The notes below the pieces were generated by a model, which was not told the origin of the DNA, ran no database searches, and saw only the letters and a program-made list of their open reading frames with translations. From Pseudonocardia sp. SCN 73-27 (GTDB lineage Bacteria > Actinomycetota > Actinomycetes > Mycobacteriales > Pseudonocardiaceae), in contig MEGH01000023.1 in NCBI GenBank assembly GCA_001725415.1, positions 1 to 64,000 on the forward strand: 64,000 nucleotides of DNA. The letters run 5' to 3'. Shown in pieces: positions 42,589-52,518 of the stretch. Made by a program: the position numbers and the translations under genes. The stretch's first letter is position 1. Each line of letters begins with the position of its first letter.

Positions 42589-43832
42589 AGGGTCACCTCC
42601 GCCGGGATCGCCGGCACGCTCGCGCTCAGCGCGGTCCCTTCACCGGGCGCGCTCTCCACCGTCAGCGTGCCCGACACCCGGTGCACGCGTTGCTCCATCG
42701 CCGTCAGCCCGAAGCCACCGCCGGCGCGGTCGGGCGGGTCGAAGCCGCGGCCGTCGTCGCGGACGTCGAGAACCACCACGTCGTCCATGTAGGACAACGT
42801 GATGCCGACGGTCGTCGCGTCGGAATGCTTGGCGACGTTGGCCAGCGCCTCCTGTGCCACCCGGAACAGCGCGACCTCCACGTCGGGCAGCAGTGGCCGG
42901 GTCGCGCCCGTGGTCTCGCGGCGGACCCGGATGCCGGTGGTCTCCGACCAGCGCTCGACGAGGTCGCCCAGCGCCTCGGGCAGCTGCGCGTCCTCCAGCG
43001 GTTCGGGGCGCAGCGCGTCGACCGAGCGGCGGGCCTCGGTGAGGCTCTCCCGGGCCAGGCCGCGGGCGATCCGCATCCGTTCACGGACGTCGGCGTCGGT
43101 GGTGGCGGCGTCGGCGGCCTCGAGCTGGGTGACGATCCCGGTGAGGCCCTGGGCGATCGTGTCGTGGATCTCCCGGGCCATCCGGGTACGTTCGTCCTGC
43201 ACACCGGCCTGCCGGGCCTGTGCGACGAGCTGGGCGTGGAGCTGCACGTTCTCCGCCAGCGCCGTCTCGAGCTCGGCGATCATCTTCTTGCGACGTTCGG
43301 TCTGCTGCGCGCTCATCGTGGAGAACCAGACGAACCCGCCCGCGATGAGCGAGTTCCCCAGGATCAGCGCCGCCAACGCCCACCACCAGCCGGGGCTCCA
43401 CGGCAGCGCCAGCCGCCCGCCCATCTGGGAGAACGCGGCGCACGCCGCGGCGACGCCGATCGCCGGGCACCGCCACGTCCCGTACAGGTAGCAGGCGGCG
43501 TGGCCGTAGGCGCCGATCGTCATGAATGCGAAGAACGGCGAGAACCAGGTCAACGCGGCCATGAGGACCAGCAGCCCGACCACGTAGACCGCGCCGATCC
43601 ACGGGGTGAGGGCGAGGACGGGTCTGCGGACCGACAGCACCACGATCCAGACGAACGCGACCGCGCAGAGCGTGCCGATCCAGGACCAGTCGAGTGTCCC
43701 CGGGTCGTCGCCGAGGGCGACAGCCGTGAGGATCGCGCCGAGCGCGAGGCCGACGAGCGCGGCGAAGCGGTCGATGAAGCTGTCCACCCGCTCCTCGACG
43801 GCGTCGAGACGGTCCTGCTCCCGCGTCGTCAT
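42585..43832 (-). CDS. sensor histidine kinase (HisKA_3 type)
   Basis: This 415-residue kinase has five or six N-terminal helices between about 22 and 175, a short coiled coil, and the dimerisation/phosphoacceptor motif RMAREIHDTIAQGLTGIV with His223. The ATPase domain shows RVAQEALANVAKHSDA, VVLDVRDDGRGFDP and GGFGLTAMEQRVHRVSG. No extracytoplasmic sensor domain of any size is present, so it probably senses a signal within the membrane, as kinases for cell-envelope-active compounds do. It lies directly after an ABC-2 exporter operon and is coupled to the response regulator. Confidence 0.93.
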   Translation of the reverse strand: MTTREQDRLDAVEERVDSFIDRFAALVGLALGAILTAVALGDDPGTLDWSWIGTLCAVAFVWIVVLSVRRPVLALTPWIGAVYVVGLLVLMAALTWFSPFFAFMTIGAYGHAACYLYGTWRCPAIGVAAACAAFSQMGGRLALPWSPGWWWALAALILGNSLIAGGFVWFSTMSAQQTERRKKMIAELETALAENVQLHAQLVAQARQAGVQDERTRMAREIHDTIAQGLTGIVTQLEAADAATTDADVRERMRIARGLARESLTEARRSVDALRPEPLEDAQLPEALGDLVERWSETTGIRVRRETTGATRPLLPDVEVALFRVAQEALANVAKHSDATTVGITLSYMDDVVVLDVRDDGRGFDPPDRAGGGFGLTAMEQRVHRVSGTLTVESAPGEGTALSASVPAIPAEVTL

Positions 43833-43840
43833 CGCGCCCC

Positions 43841-44629
43841 CTACTCCCAGCGGAAGAACCTAGTCGCGAGCGCCGCCGTCAGCACGGCCCAGCCCGCGAG
43901 GACGACCAGGTGCAGCAGCTGCGGCCACCCGCCCGCGGCCGCCGCCTGCAGCGACCCGGCGCCCGCGCCGAGCGGGGTGACGTCGCTGATCCCGCGCAGT
44001 ACCTCGGGCATCACGTCACGCGGCAGCCACAGCCCGCCGAAGAACATCAGCGGGAAGAACAGCACGGTGCCGATGGCGTTGCCGGCCCGCCCGCTCGGCG
44101 CGACCGCCGCGACCAGCAGCCCCAGCCCGTAGACGGCGGCGCCGGTGAACAGCAACGCCACCAGGTACGCGAGCGGCGACTGCGGGAACGGCACCCCGAA
44201 CGCCAGCCGGGCCACGACCAGCACGAGGACCGTCGACACCAGGGTGACGCCCATCATCGTGGCCATGATCGCGAGCAGCAGCGTCTGCGGGCGGACCGGC
44301 GTGGTCCGCATGCGGCGCAGCACACCCTGCTCGCGGTAGGTCGCCACCACGGCGGGCAGCCCCTGCACCGCCGACGTCGACAGCACCATGGCGACGATGA
44401 TCGGCGTGTAGACGTCGATCAGCCGTGGCCCGCCCGGCGCGAGCGGCTCCTTGAACGACGGGATCAGCCCCAGCACGAGGAGCAGTACCGTCGGGAAGGC
44501 GAGTGTGAAGAAGGCGCCGACCCGGTCGCGGGCGAACAGCCGCGACTCCGACAGCGTCAGGGCGGCGAGCCCGGCGAACGGTCCGCGGCTGCGCCGGCGC
44601 GCGGTGGTCGGCACGGTGGTGGTGGTCAT
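43841..44629 (-). CDS. ABC-2 type exporter permease
   Basis: This 262-residue permease has six hydrophobic helices with the ABC-2 signature between them: LRRMRTTPVRPQTLLLA after the second helix, and FFPLMFFGGLWLPRDVMPEVLRGISDVTPLGAG before the last. It pairs with the ATPase encoded upstream, whose stop overlaps this ATG (ATGA). The family exports drugs, lipids or peptides, and the DrrB type is closest by look. Eight bases separate its stop from the kinase start, suggesting one four-gene message: ATPase, permease, kinase, regulator. Confidence 0.92.
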   Translation of the reverse strand: MTTTTVPTTARRRSRGPFAGLAALTLSESRLFARDRVGAFFTLAFPTVLLLVLGLIPSFKEPLAPGGPRLIDVYTPIIVAMVLSTSAVQGLPAVVATYREQGVLRRMRTTPVRPQTLLLAIMATMMGVTLVSTVLVLVVARLAFGVPFPQSPLAYLVALLFTGAAVYGLGLLVAAVAPSGRAGNAIGTVLFFPLMFFGGLWLPRDVMPEVLRGISDVTPLGAGAGSLQAAAAGGWPQLLHLVVLAGWAVLTAALATRFFRWE

Positions 44630-45534
44630 CGGGTCCCCTCCCCCGTGAGCGCGACGAACGCGTCGTCGAGCCGTGGCTGGGTGACGCGCAGCTCCGCGGC
44701 GATGATCCGCTCGTGCGCGAGTGCGGTGGTGACGGTGGCGAGGACGTCGCCGGTGCCGGTGATCTCGACCCGGCCGTCGCGGTGCGTGACGACGGACCCG
44801 ACCTCGGGCAGCGCCCGCAGCATGTCCTCGTCGACCGGCTCGGACGGCCGGAACCGGATCACCTGCGGCGCCCGGGTGCGCTCCACCAGCCCGGACGGGG
44901 TGTCGATGGCGACGACCCGCCCCGCGTCGATGAGCGCGATCCGGTCGCAGAGCCGCTCGGCCTCCTCCATGAAGTGCGTGACCAGCACGACCGTGACGCC
45001 GTCGTCGCGGATCTGCTCGACCAGCTCCCAGGTGTGCCTGCGCGACTGCGGGTCCAGCCCCGTCGTCAGCTCGTCGAGCACCGCGACCCGGGGCCGGCCG
45101 AGCAGCGCCAGCACGATCGCCAGCCGCTGCTGCTGCCCGCCCGACAGGTTCCCGAACCGGGTGTCGCGCTGCCGCGCCAGGTTCAGCCTGTCGACGAGCG
45201 CGTCGCCGTCGGCGGGGTCGTCGTAGAACGTGGAGTACAGCGAGACGGCCTCCGCGACCGTCATGCGCTCGGGCAGCTTGCTGTCCTGCAGCTGCACGCC
45301 GAGCACCTGGCGCAGCGCGACCACGTCGTGCTGCGGGTCGAGCCCCAGCACCCGGATCGTGCCGCCGTCGGGGACGCGCAGGCCCTCGACGCACTCGACC
45401 GTCGTCGTCTTGCCGGCCCCGTTCGGGCCCAGCACGCCGAAGATCTCCCCCTCCTGCACCTCGAAGGACACGTCGGCCACGGCGACATGCTCACCGTAGC
45501 GCTTCTGCAGGCCGTTGACCTCGATGACCGTCAT
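44626..45534 (-). CDS. ABC transporter ATP-binding protein
   Basis: This 302-residue ATPase (DrrA-like) energises the downstream permease. It has Walker A VLGPNGAGKTTTVE, Q-loop VQLQDSKLP, signature LSGGQQQRLAI, Walker B VAVLDELTTGLDPQSR and the switch His in VLVTHFMEEAE. The Walker B neighbourhood reads DELTTGLD where most members have DEPTTGLD, which is a mild oddity. The C-terminal 80 residues form the usual DrrA-type domain. The ATG at 45534 gives MTVIEVNGLQKRYG; the open frame upstream is not conserved. A perfect 20-base palindrome lies 79 bases upstream. Confidence 0.93.
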   Translation of the reverse strand: MTVIEVNGLQKRYGEHVAVADVSFEVQEGEIFGVLGPNGAGKTTTVECVEGLRVPDGGTIRVLGLDPQHDVVALRQVLGVQLQDSKLPERMTVAEAVSLYSTFYDDPADGDALVDRLNLARQRDTRFGNLSGGQQQRLAIVLALLGRPRVAVLDELTTGLDPQSRRHTWELVEQIRDDGVTVVLVTHFMEEAERLCDRIALIDAGRVVAIDTPSGLVERTRAPQVIRFRPSEPVDEDMLRALPEVGSVVTHRDGRVEITGTGDVLATVTTALAHERIIAAELRVTQPRLDDAFVALTGEGTR

Positions 45535-45612
45535 GCATGAAGCGTGTCGCGACGGCGGCGCCGGCGGATCGGACGCGAGGCTGCCCTGCCCGCCGTCCGT
45601 GGTGGATGAGCC

Positions 45613-45632
45613 GGTCAACCGATCGGTTGACC
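45613..45632. promoter_or_regulatory. perfect 20-base palindrome upstream of the ABC operon
   Basis: GGTCAACCGATCGGTTGACC is a perfect palindrome 79 bases upstream of the ATPase start. Its length and symmetry suit a TetR-family operator. No TetR gene is nearby, so the regulator would act from elsewhere. It may control the ABC exporter in addition to the linked two-component system. Confidence 0.65.
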
Positions 45633-45639
45633 CGACCCT

Positions 45640-45678
45640 GTGCGCGGCCTGGTCGCTATGGCGACCTCAGCCGCTCAC
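45640..45678. repeat. repeat family C, degenerate copy C4
   Basis: Imperfect hairpin with a central GTCGCTATGGCGAC and the right arm GCGACCTCAGCCGCTCAC, related to copies C1 to C3. It lies between the palindrome at 45613 and repeat A3. Confidence 0.5.
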
Positions 45679-45699
45679 GAGGGCTGACCTGCGAGGTTC

Positions 45700-45753
45700 G
45701 CGCGCAACCTCATTGCTGTTCTCCCGTCGCGGAACAGCAATGAGGTTGCGCGC
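45700..45753. repeat. repeat family A, perfect copy A3
   Basis: A 22-base perfect inverted repeat (45700-45721 with 45732-45753; the arm begins GCGCGCAACCTCATTGCTG) with a 10-base loop. It is the best-preserved member of the family, which also occurs at 9015 and 17127. It lies upstream of both divergent genes (ABC operon and nei), so here it is not a simple end-of-gene terminator. Confidence 0.9.
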
Positions 45754-45801
45754 CAATGGTGGCGGGAGGCGCGGGGCGGCGTGGCGGGATACCGTCGGAG
45801 C

Positions 45802-46656
45802 GTGCCCGAGGGCGACACCGTCTTCCTCGCCGGGAAGCGGCTGCACGCCGCCCTCGCCGGCAAGCTGCTGCTGCGCGGCGAGCTCCGCCACCCCCGCTGG
45901 GCCGAGTACGACCTGGCCGGGCTGACCGTCACGGGAGTGAAGAGCGTCGGCAAGCATCTCTTCACGCGCTTCGACGACGGCACCAGCCTGCACAGCCACT
46001 TCCGGATGGACGGCTCCTGGCACCTCTACAAGCCGGGGATGCGCTGGCGCCGACCGGATCACGAGGCCCGCGCGGTGCTGGGCGTCGAGGAACGGGTGGC
46101 GGTGGGGTTCGCGCTGCACGACCTCGAACTGCTCCCCACCGACGACGAGGACCGGCTGGTCGGCCACCTCGGCCCCGACCTCCTCGACCCCGCCTGGGAC
46201 GACGAGATGGCCGCGGAGGCGTTGCGCCGCTTCACCTCCCGGCCCGACCACGAGGTGGGCCTGGTGCTGCTGGAGCAGCGGGTGATGGCCGGCGTCGGCA
46301 ACCTCTACAAGACGGAGGCGTGTTTTCTGCTGGGCGTCTCGCCGTGGACGAAGGTCCGCGACCTGGCCGAACCGGCGGAGGTGATCACGTTGTCGCGCAA
46401 GCTGTTGCTGGCCAACGCCGACCGACCCGAGCAGACGACGACGGGGTCGACACGGATGGGCGAGGCGCACTGGGTGTTCGAGCGCGGCGGGCGGGAGTGC
46501 CGGCGCTGCGGCACCCGGATCCTGACGGCGAACCAGGGCGACGGCGTCTACGCGCGCATCGCGTACTGGTGCCCGCACTGCCAGCCCGGACCTGCACCGG
46601 CGCCGATGCCCCGCCCGTCGCGCCGCCGCACCGGCCCCGGCTCCCGACGGTACTGA
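45802..46656 (+). CDS. nei: Fpg/Nei family DNA glycosylase (endonuclease VIII-like)
   Basis: This 284-residue base-excision-repair enzyme removes oxidised bases and nicks the strand. The start is fixed by chemistry: after Met removal the GTG at 45802 gives PEGDTVFLAGKRL, exposing the catalytic Pro and Glu. Later are the SVGKHLFTRFDDG region with the conserved Lys, VMAGVGNLYKTEACF (helix-two-turn-helix), and the zinc finger CRRCGTRILTANQGDG...YWCPHCQ. TACCGT (45790-45795) lies six bases before the start. In mycobacteria the nei2-type gene adjoins lhr; here it sits 9 kb downstream. It ends convergent with pspA. Confidence 0.94.
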   Translation: MPEGDTVFLAGKRLHAALAGKLLLRGELRHPRWAEYDLAGLTVTGVKSVGKHLFTRFDDGTSLHSHFRMDGSWHLYKPGMRWRRPDHEARAVLGVEERVAVGFALHDLELLPTDDEDRLVGHLGPDLLDPAWDDEMAAEALRRFTSRPDHEVGLVLLEQRVMAGVGNLYKTEACFLLGVSPWTKVRDLAEPAEVITLSRKLLLANADRPEQTTTGSTRMGEAHWVFERGGRECRRCGTRILTANQGDGVYARIAYWCPHCQPGPAPAPMPRPSRRRTGPGSRRY

Positions 46657-46672
46657 GCCGCACGACACACGA

Positions 46673-46706
46673 CAGCGCCCGCCCCGGTGAACCGGAGCGG
46701 GCGCTG
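46673..46706. terminator. bidirectional hairpin between nei and pspA
   Basis: Arms CAGCGCCCGC (46673-46682) and GCGGGCGCTG (46697-46706) pair perfectly, with an inner CCGGT/ACCGG extension around GA. It is 16 bases after the nei stop and 15 bases from the pspA stop. Confidence 0.75.
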
Positions 46707-46720
46707 CGTGGAAATGCCGA

Positions 46721-47539
46721 TCAGTTGGTGCCGGGCTGCTTCTGGATCGACGGACCCGTCTGCGGCTGGGCCGGCGCCGGAGCGGTCTGCCCCGAGGTGA
46801 CCTCGCCTGCGACCGGGGTGCCGTGCAGCGACGCGCGGATCTGCTCGAGGCGGCTTGCCCCGGCCATGTCCACGGTCGACTGCTGGACCTCGAGCATGCG
46901 GCCCTGCACCGAGTTCTGCGCGAGCTCCGCCGACCCGAGGGCGTTGGCGTAGCGACGCTCGATCTTCTCGCGGACCTCCTCCAGCGACGGGGTGTTGCCC
47001 GGCGCGGAGAGCTCGCTCATCTGCCGCAGCGACGCCGCAGCCTGCTCCTGCATCTTGGCCTGCTCGAGCTGGCTGAGCAGCTTGGTGCGCTCGGCGATCT
47101 TCTGCTGCAGCATCATCGAGTTGCGCTCGACGGCCTGCTTGGCCTGCTGCGCCGCGCCGATCGACTGGTCGTGCAACGTCTTCAGGTCCTCGACCGACTG
47201 CTCGGCCGTGACCAGCTGCGTGGCGAAAGCCTGGGCGGACTGCTCGTACTGCCCGGCCTTCTGCTCGTCGCCGCTCGCCCGCGCCTGGTCGGCCAGGACG
47301 AGCGCCTGACGCGCCGACGCCTGCAGCTTCTCGATCTCCCCGAGCTGCCGATTGAGCTTCATCTCGAGCTGGCGCTGGTTGCCGATGACGGCCGCCGCCT
47401 GCTGCGAGAGAGCCTGATGCTGACGCTGGGCGTCCTCGATGGCCTGCTGGATCTGCACCTTCGGGTCGGCGTACTCGTCGACCTTCGACGAGAACAGCGC
47501 CATCAGGTAGTTCCAGGCCTTCGCGAAACCGTTGGCCAT
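46721..47539 (-). CDS. pspA: PspA/IM30 family envelope-stress protein
   Basis: This 272-residue protein has an N-terminal amphipathic helix ([37 protein letters not shown]) and a long coiled coil (about 25-170), then a C-terminal helix segment (185-238) and a Pro/Gln-rich tail. PspA oligomers bind and stabilise stressed membranes. In mycobacteria the order is clgR-pspA-Rv2743c-Rv2742c. Here clgR is upstream, but the membrane partner genes that should follow are missing and nei is convergent instead. A separate protein at 18429-18755 copies residues 185-238. The 333-base gap to clgR should hold its promoter. Confidence 0.94.
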   Translation of the reverse strand: MANGFAKAWNYLMALFSSKVDEYADPKVQIQQAIEDAQRQHQALSQQAAAVIGNQRQLEMKLNRQLGEIEKLQASARQALVLADQARASGDEQKAGQYEQSAQAFATQLVTAEQSVEDLKTLHDQSIGAAQQAKQAVERNSMMLQQKIAERTKLLSQLEQAKMQEQAAASLRQMSELSAPGNTPSLEEVREKIERRYANALGSAELAQNSVQGRMLEVQQSTVDMAGASRLEQIRASLHGTPVAGEVTSGQTAPAPAQPQTGPSIQKQPGTN

Positions 47540-47872
47540 CTGCTCCGCCTTACCTCCGAGTGCGACACCGATCAGTCACCGCGCCGTTCCGGACATCTGC
47601 CCCGGTGCGCGCTGCGGCCCCCATCGTGGCACCGCGCACGACCGATGTGCCAGCGCGGGACGACGATATCGGGGATCGTCCGGAGGCCGCCGTCCGGGCG
47701 ACCCGGGGGCCAGGCTACCGAATCCCGGGACATCCCGGAGGCCGGGCGCCGACGCACACCACCAGCACGAATCCGGCAGGCCCGCCGCTGCGGGCGGACG
47801 GGTACCCGTGCGGGGGCGCACGCCCGCGGAGATCCGGTGGAAGATCAGGCGGCGCCTGTCACGCTGCGACGA
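47540..47872. other. intergenic region between clgR and pspA
   Basis: These 333 bases hold no credible gene. They should contain the pspA promoter and perhaps a ClgR-binding site, but I could not recognise a convincing one. A short symmetric element GACGATATCGGGGATCGTC lies at about 47662-47680. Confidence 0.4.
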
Positions 47873-48244
47873 TCAGGCTGCGGCGCTGACACTCGCGACC
47901 GGCGAGGCCGGGGCCGCGACCGGCTGCGGGCTGACGACGGCGGACGCGGAGCCCGCGATCCGAAGGTCGGCGTGGCGCTGGCCGATCGGCACGATCATCT
48001 GCGGCCGCATCGACTGGACCATCTCCTCGGCCGCCGCGGTCAACAGGTCGGGCAACGAGATGTCGAGCGCCTCGCAGATCGACGCCAGCAGCTCGCTGGA
48101 CGCCTCCTTGACGCCGCGTTCGACCTCGGAGAGGTAGCCGAGGCTGACCCGGGCCTGCCGGGACACCTCGCGCAGCGTCCGGCGGCGGGCGGTCCGGGCG
48201 CGCCGAAGGCTGCCGCCGATCGCCTCACGCAGCAGCACAGCCAT
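47873..48244 (-). CDS. clgR: ClgR-like helix-turn-helix regulator
   Basis: This 123-residue regulator has a compact HTH (about 12-70): [48 protein letters not shown]. This is the ClgR sequence type, which in actinobacteria activates clp protease and psp genes after envelope or proteotoxic stress. The C-terminal 45 residues are Ala/Pro/Val-rich and end SVSAAA, resembling the hydrophobic Ala-Ala ends that mark ClgR for Clp degradation. The ATG at 48244 is used. It lies between pgsA and pspA as in mycobacteria (Rv2745c). Confidence 0.92.
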   Translation of the reverse strand: MAVLLREAIGGSLRRARTARRRTLREVSRQARVSLGYLSEVERGVKEASSELLASICEALDISLPDLLTAAAEEMVQSMRPQMIVPIGQRHADLRIAGSASAVVSPQPVAAPASPVASVSAAA

Positions 48245-48453
48245 GCGACCCTCCTCGTCCACACGTGCCGCGACCCCCGCCGGTCGCCCCGAACGGGCGG
48301 GCCTGTGGAACCGCGCCCGGGTCGCGGACGACCCGGTGGCCTCACCGTACCGACTGGGGGCGTGCCGCGTCGCCTGCCGGGCCGGTCGGACGTGTCCGCC
48401 GAGGGCGAACACCGCCCGGCCGAGGGACGTCGCCGCCGGTGGGGAACCCGGGT

Positions 48454-49074
48454 TCAGGGCACCTCGTCGTGTACCGCGGCGCGGGCGGCGCGACGCAGCT
48501 TGATCGCGCGCACGACGTAGTCGACGCCGGTCGCGACGGTGAGGACCAGTGCGAGCCCGAGAACGGCCCAGCGCAGGCCCGTCAGGGTGGCCGACGGGCC
48601 GAGCAGCTCCTCCAACGGCAGCACGTACAGCCCGATCGCGAGGCTCTGCACGAACGTCTTCGCCTTGCCCCCGCGGCTCGCGGCGATCACGCCGTGCCGG
48701 ATCACCCAGAACCGCAGCAACGTGATCGCGACCTCGCGGCCGATGATGACGATCGTCACCCACCACGGCATCAGGTCGAGCAGCGACAGCCCGACCCAGG
48801 CGGCGCCGGTGAGGGCCTTGTCGGCGATGGGGTCGGCGACCGCGCCGAAGTCCGTGACCAGCCCGCGGCTGCGGGCGAGCTGCCCGTCGAGCCGGTCGGT
48901 GATCGCGGCGACGGCGAACACCCCCGCGGCGACGAGCCGCCACGCGACGGAGTGCCCGTCGTCGACGAACAGCACGACGAGGAAGACAGGGACGAGCAGC
49001 AGCCGGACGACGGTGAGGACGTTGGCGATGTTGAGCACCGGCGGCGACGACGCGTCCGCCGGTGACGTGCTCAT
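48454..49074 (-). CDS. pgsA: CDP-alcohol phosphatidyltransferase (phosphatidylglycerophosphate synthase-like)
   Basis: This 206-residue membrane enzyme condenses CDP-diacylglycerol with an alcohol phosphate, probably glycerol-3-phosphate. The family signature D-x2-D-G-x2-A-R-x8-G-x3-D-x3-D is complete in [26 protein letters not shown] (residues 60-85). About six hydrophobic helices surround it. The position next to clgR matches mycobacterial pgsA3 (Rv2746c). The ATG at 49074 lies 13 bases after the rimO stop, so it is likely co-transcribed with rimO. Confidence 0.9.
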   Translation of the reverse strand: MSTSPADASSPPVLNIANVLTVVRLLLVPVFLVVLFVDDGHSVAWRLVAAGVFAVAAITDRLDGQLARSRGLVTDFGAVADPIADKALTGAAWVGLSLLDLMPWWVTIVIIGREVAITLLRFWVIRHGVIAASRGGKAKTFVQSLAIGLYVLPLEELLGPSATLTGLRWAVLGLALVLTVATGVDYVVRAIKLRRAARAAVHDEVP

Positions 49075-49087
49075 CGCCGGCCTCGCG

Positions 49088-50575
<1,488 letters not shown>

Positions 50576-50619
50576 GTACCACAGGGTATCCCGGGCCCAT
50601 TGATCTATTCTGACCCGTC

Positions 50620-51120
50620 GTGGCAGACGTGCTCGTCCGGCGGGCCCGGACCGCCGACGTGACGATGATCAAGACCCTCGTGGACGGCTACGCGGGCCGT
50701 GTCCTGCTGGCCAAGGAGATCATCACTCTCTACGAGGCGGTGCAGGAGTTCCTGGTCGCGGAGGTCGACGGGAAGGTCGTCGGCTGCGGGGCGCTGCACG
50801 TCCTGTGGGAGGACCTTGGCGAGATCCGCACCGTCGCCGTCGACCCGGCGACGCTCGGGCGCGGCGTCGGGCACGCGATCGTCGCGGCCCTCATCGACGG
50901 CGCCCGCGAGCTGGGACTGCGGCGGCTGTTCGTGCTGACGTTCGAGAAGCACTTCTTCGGCAAGCACGGCTTCGCCGAGATCGACGGCACCCCCGTCTCG
51001 CAGGAGGTGTTCGCCGCGATGCTGCGCTCCTACGACACCGGCGTCGCCGAGTTCCTCGACCTGGCACACGTCAAGCCGAACACCCTCGGCAACGTGCGGA
51101 TGCTGCTCAACCTGCAATAA
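50620..51120 (+). CDS. argA: amino-acid N-acetyltransferase (GNAT, ArgA-like)
   Basis: This 166-residue GNAT enzyme resembles the short mycobacterial N-acetylglutamate synthase (Rv2747), which starts arginine synthesis by acetylating glutamate. Segments seen are [62 protein letters not shown] (the acetyl-CoA-binding strand) and [39 protein letters not shown]. Synteny with pspA-clgR-pgsA and ftsK supports the name. TATTCT at 50606-50611 lies eight bases before the GTG, so the message may be leaderless. An AraC-type gene follows within nine bases of the stop. Confidence 0.9.
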   Translation: MADVLVRRARTADVTMIKTLVDGYAGRVLLAKEIITLYEAVQEFLVAEVDGKVVGCGALHVLWEDLGEIRTVAVDPATLGRGVGHAIVAALIDGARELGLRRLFVLTFEKHFFGKHGFAEIDGTPVSQEVFAAMLRSYDTGVAEFLDLAHVKPNTLGNVRMLLNLQ

Positions 51121-51129
51121 CCTGCGGTC

Positions 51130-51933
51130 GTGGCGGGCGACGAGCTGGTCTGGCGGCGGCCGCCCCCTCCCCTGCGTCCCTACGTCGACCTCTGCTCCGG
51201 CTACCGGATGTCGGCCACTCCGCCGGGCACGCACCAGGGTGTCCCGGGCGCGCACCTGACGTTCCTGTTCTGTCTCGACGGCAGCGTCGACGTGCTGGAG
51301 AAACCCGACCCCGCGCACGGGCCCGGCAGTTTCGACGTGATGGTCGCCGGCCTGCACGACCGGCCCGCCGTGATGGCGCAGGGCCCCGCCCAGACGGGCA
51401 TCCAGCTGCGGCTGACGTGGCGCGGTGCCCGGGTGCTGTTCGGGGCGCCCGCGGCGGTGCTGGCGGGCGACGTCGTCGACCTGCGGGCGCTGCTCGGTGC
51501 CCGGGCGGGCCGGCTGCTGGAGCGACTGGCCGAGGCGCCGACCTGGGCGGCCCGGTTCGCGCTGCTCGACGGCGCGCTGGCTCGGCTGGCGGCCGACTCC
51601 CCCCGCGGCGAGCCGGCCCCGGAGGTCGGCCGGGCCTGGGACCTGCTGATCGCCTCCGGTGGGACGACGCGCGTCGAGGAACTGGCCCGTGACGTCGGCT
51701 GGAGCCGTCGACACCTGGCGAACCGGTTCACCGCGGAGTTGGGCGTCGGCCCGAAGACCGCGGCCCGGGTGATCCGCTTCGAACGGGCCTGCGACCTGCT
51801 GCGCTCCCCGCCCCGCCCCGCGCTCGCCGACGTGGCCGCCACCTGCGGCTACGCCGACCAGCCGCACCTGGCCCGCGACTTCCGCGACCTCGCCGGCCTG
51901 ACCGCGACGGAGTGGTTGCGCGAGCGCCCGTGA
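51130..51933 (+). CDS. AraC family transcriptional regulator
   Basis: This 267-residue regulator has an N-terminal ligand-binding part (1-165) with PGAHLTFLFCLDGSVDVL and QLRLTWRGARVLFG, and a C-terminal double HTH (about 175-265): TRVEELARDVGWSRRHLANRFTAELGVGPKTAARVIRFERACDLL and LADVAATCGYADQPHLARDFRDLAGLTATEW. TAACCT at 51118-51123, overlapping the argA stop, lies six bases before the GTG, the leaderless pattern. The effector is unknown. Its TGA lies inside repeat C2. Confidence 0.88.
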   Translation: MAGDELVWRRPPPPLRPYVDLCSGYRMSATPPGTHQGVPGAHLTFLFCLDGSVDVLEKPDPAHGPGSFDVMVAGLHDRPAVMAQGPAQTGIQLRLTWRGARVLFGAPAAVLAGDVVDLRALLGARAGRLLERLAEAPTWAARFALLDGALARLAADSPRGEPAPEVGRAWDLLIASGGTTRVEELARDVGWSRRHLANRFTAELGVGPKTAARVIRFERACDLLRSPPRPALADVAATCGYADQPHLARDFRDLAGLTATEWLRERP

Positions 51934-51969
51934 GCGGCGTTATTGGCTATAGCCAATAACGCCACTCAC
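51930..51969. repeat. repeat family C, copy C2
   Basis: Arms of 19 bases (51930-51948 and 51951-51969; left arm GTGAGCGGCGTTATTGGCT) with one mismatch and a 2-base loop. The TGA of the AraC gene (51931-51933) is inside the left arm. It shares the outer GTGAGCGG/CACTCAC-type ends with C1 and C3, while the inner part differs. Confidence 0.8.
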
Positions 51970-52044
51970 GAGGGGCGCAGCCCTGCCTGTCGCGCCGCGC
52001 ACCCCGGGTGTGCGCCCCGGCCGCCGCGGGGCCAGGATCGGACC

Positions 52045-52518
52045 GTGTTCCGGATCGTGCTGCTGACCCCCGAGATCCCGCAGAACGCCGGGGCGATCAT
52101 CCGGCTCGCGGCCAACACCGGCGCGCAGCTGCACCTCGTCGAGCCGCTCGGGTTCTCCCTCGACGCCCGCCACGTCCGCCGCGCGGGCCTCGACTACCAC
52201 GAGCTGGCCGACGTCCGGGTGCACCGCGACCTCGACGCCGCCTGGGCGGAGCTGCTGCCCGCCCGCGTGCACGCCTTCACCACGACCGGCGCCGACCACC
52301 ACACCGAGGTCGGCTACGAGCCGGGCGACGTGCTGCTGTTCGGCCGGGAGTCGACGGGACTGCCCGCCGACGTCCAGGACTCACCGCAGGTCACACACAG
52401 GGTGCGGCTGCCGATGGTACCGGGGTCGCGGTCGCTGAACCTCGCCAACGCCGTGTCGGTCGCGGTCTACGAGGCGTGGCGGCACCACGACTTCGCCGGG
52501 GCGCGTCAGCCCTTGTAG
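52045..52518 (+). CDS. trmL: tRNA (cytidine(34)-2'-O)-methyltransferase TrmL-like
   Basis: This 157-residue SPOUT enzyme methylates the ribose of the wobble base of tRNA-Leu. It is the minimal form without an RNA-binding extension. Motif 1 is TPEIPQNAGAIIRLAANTGAQLHLVEPLGFSL, motif 2 LLFGRESTGLPADV and motif 3 RLPMVPGSRSLNLANAVSVAVYEAWR, forming the trefoil knot. The GTG at 52045 is preceded by CAGGAT and six bases. Its stop overlaps the 3' end of the convergent YceI gene by 13 bases. Confidence 0.92.
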   Translation: MFRIVLLTPEIPQNAGAIIRLAANTGAQLHLVEPLGFSLDARHVRRAGLDYHELADVRVHRDLDAAWAELLPARVHAFTTTGADHHTEVGYEPGDVLLFGRESTGLPADVQDSPQVTHRVRLPMVPGSRSLNLANAVSVAVYEAWRHHDFAGARQPL

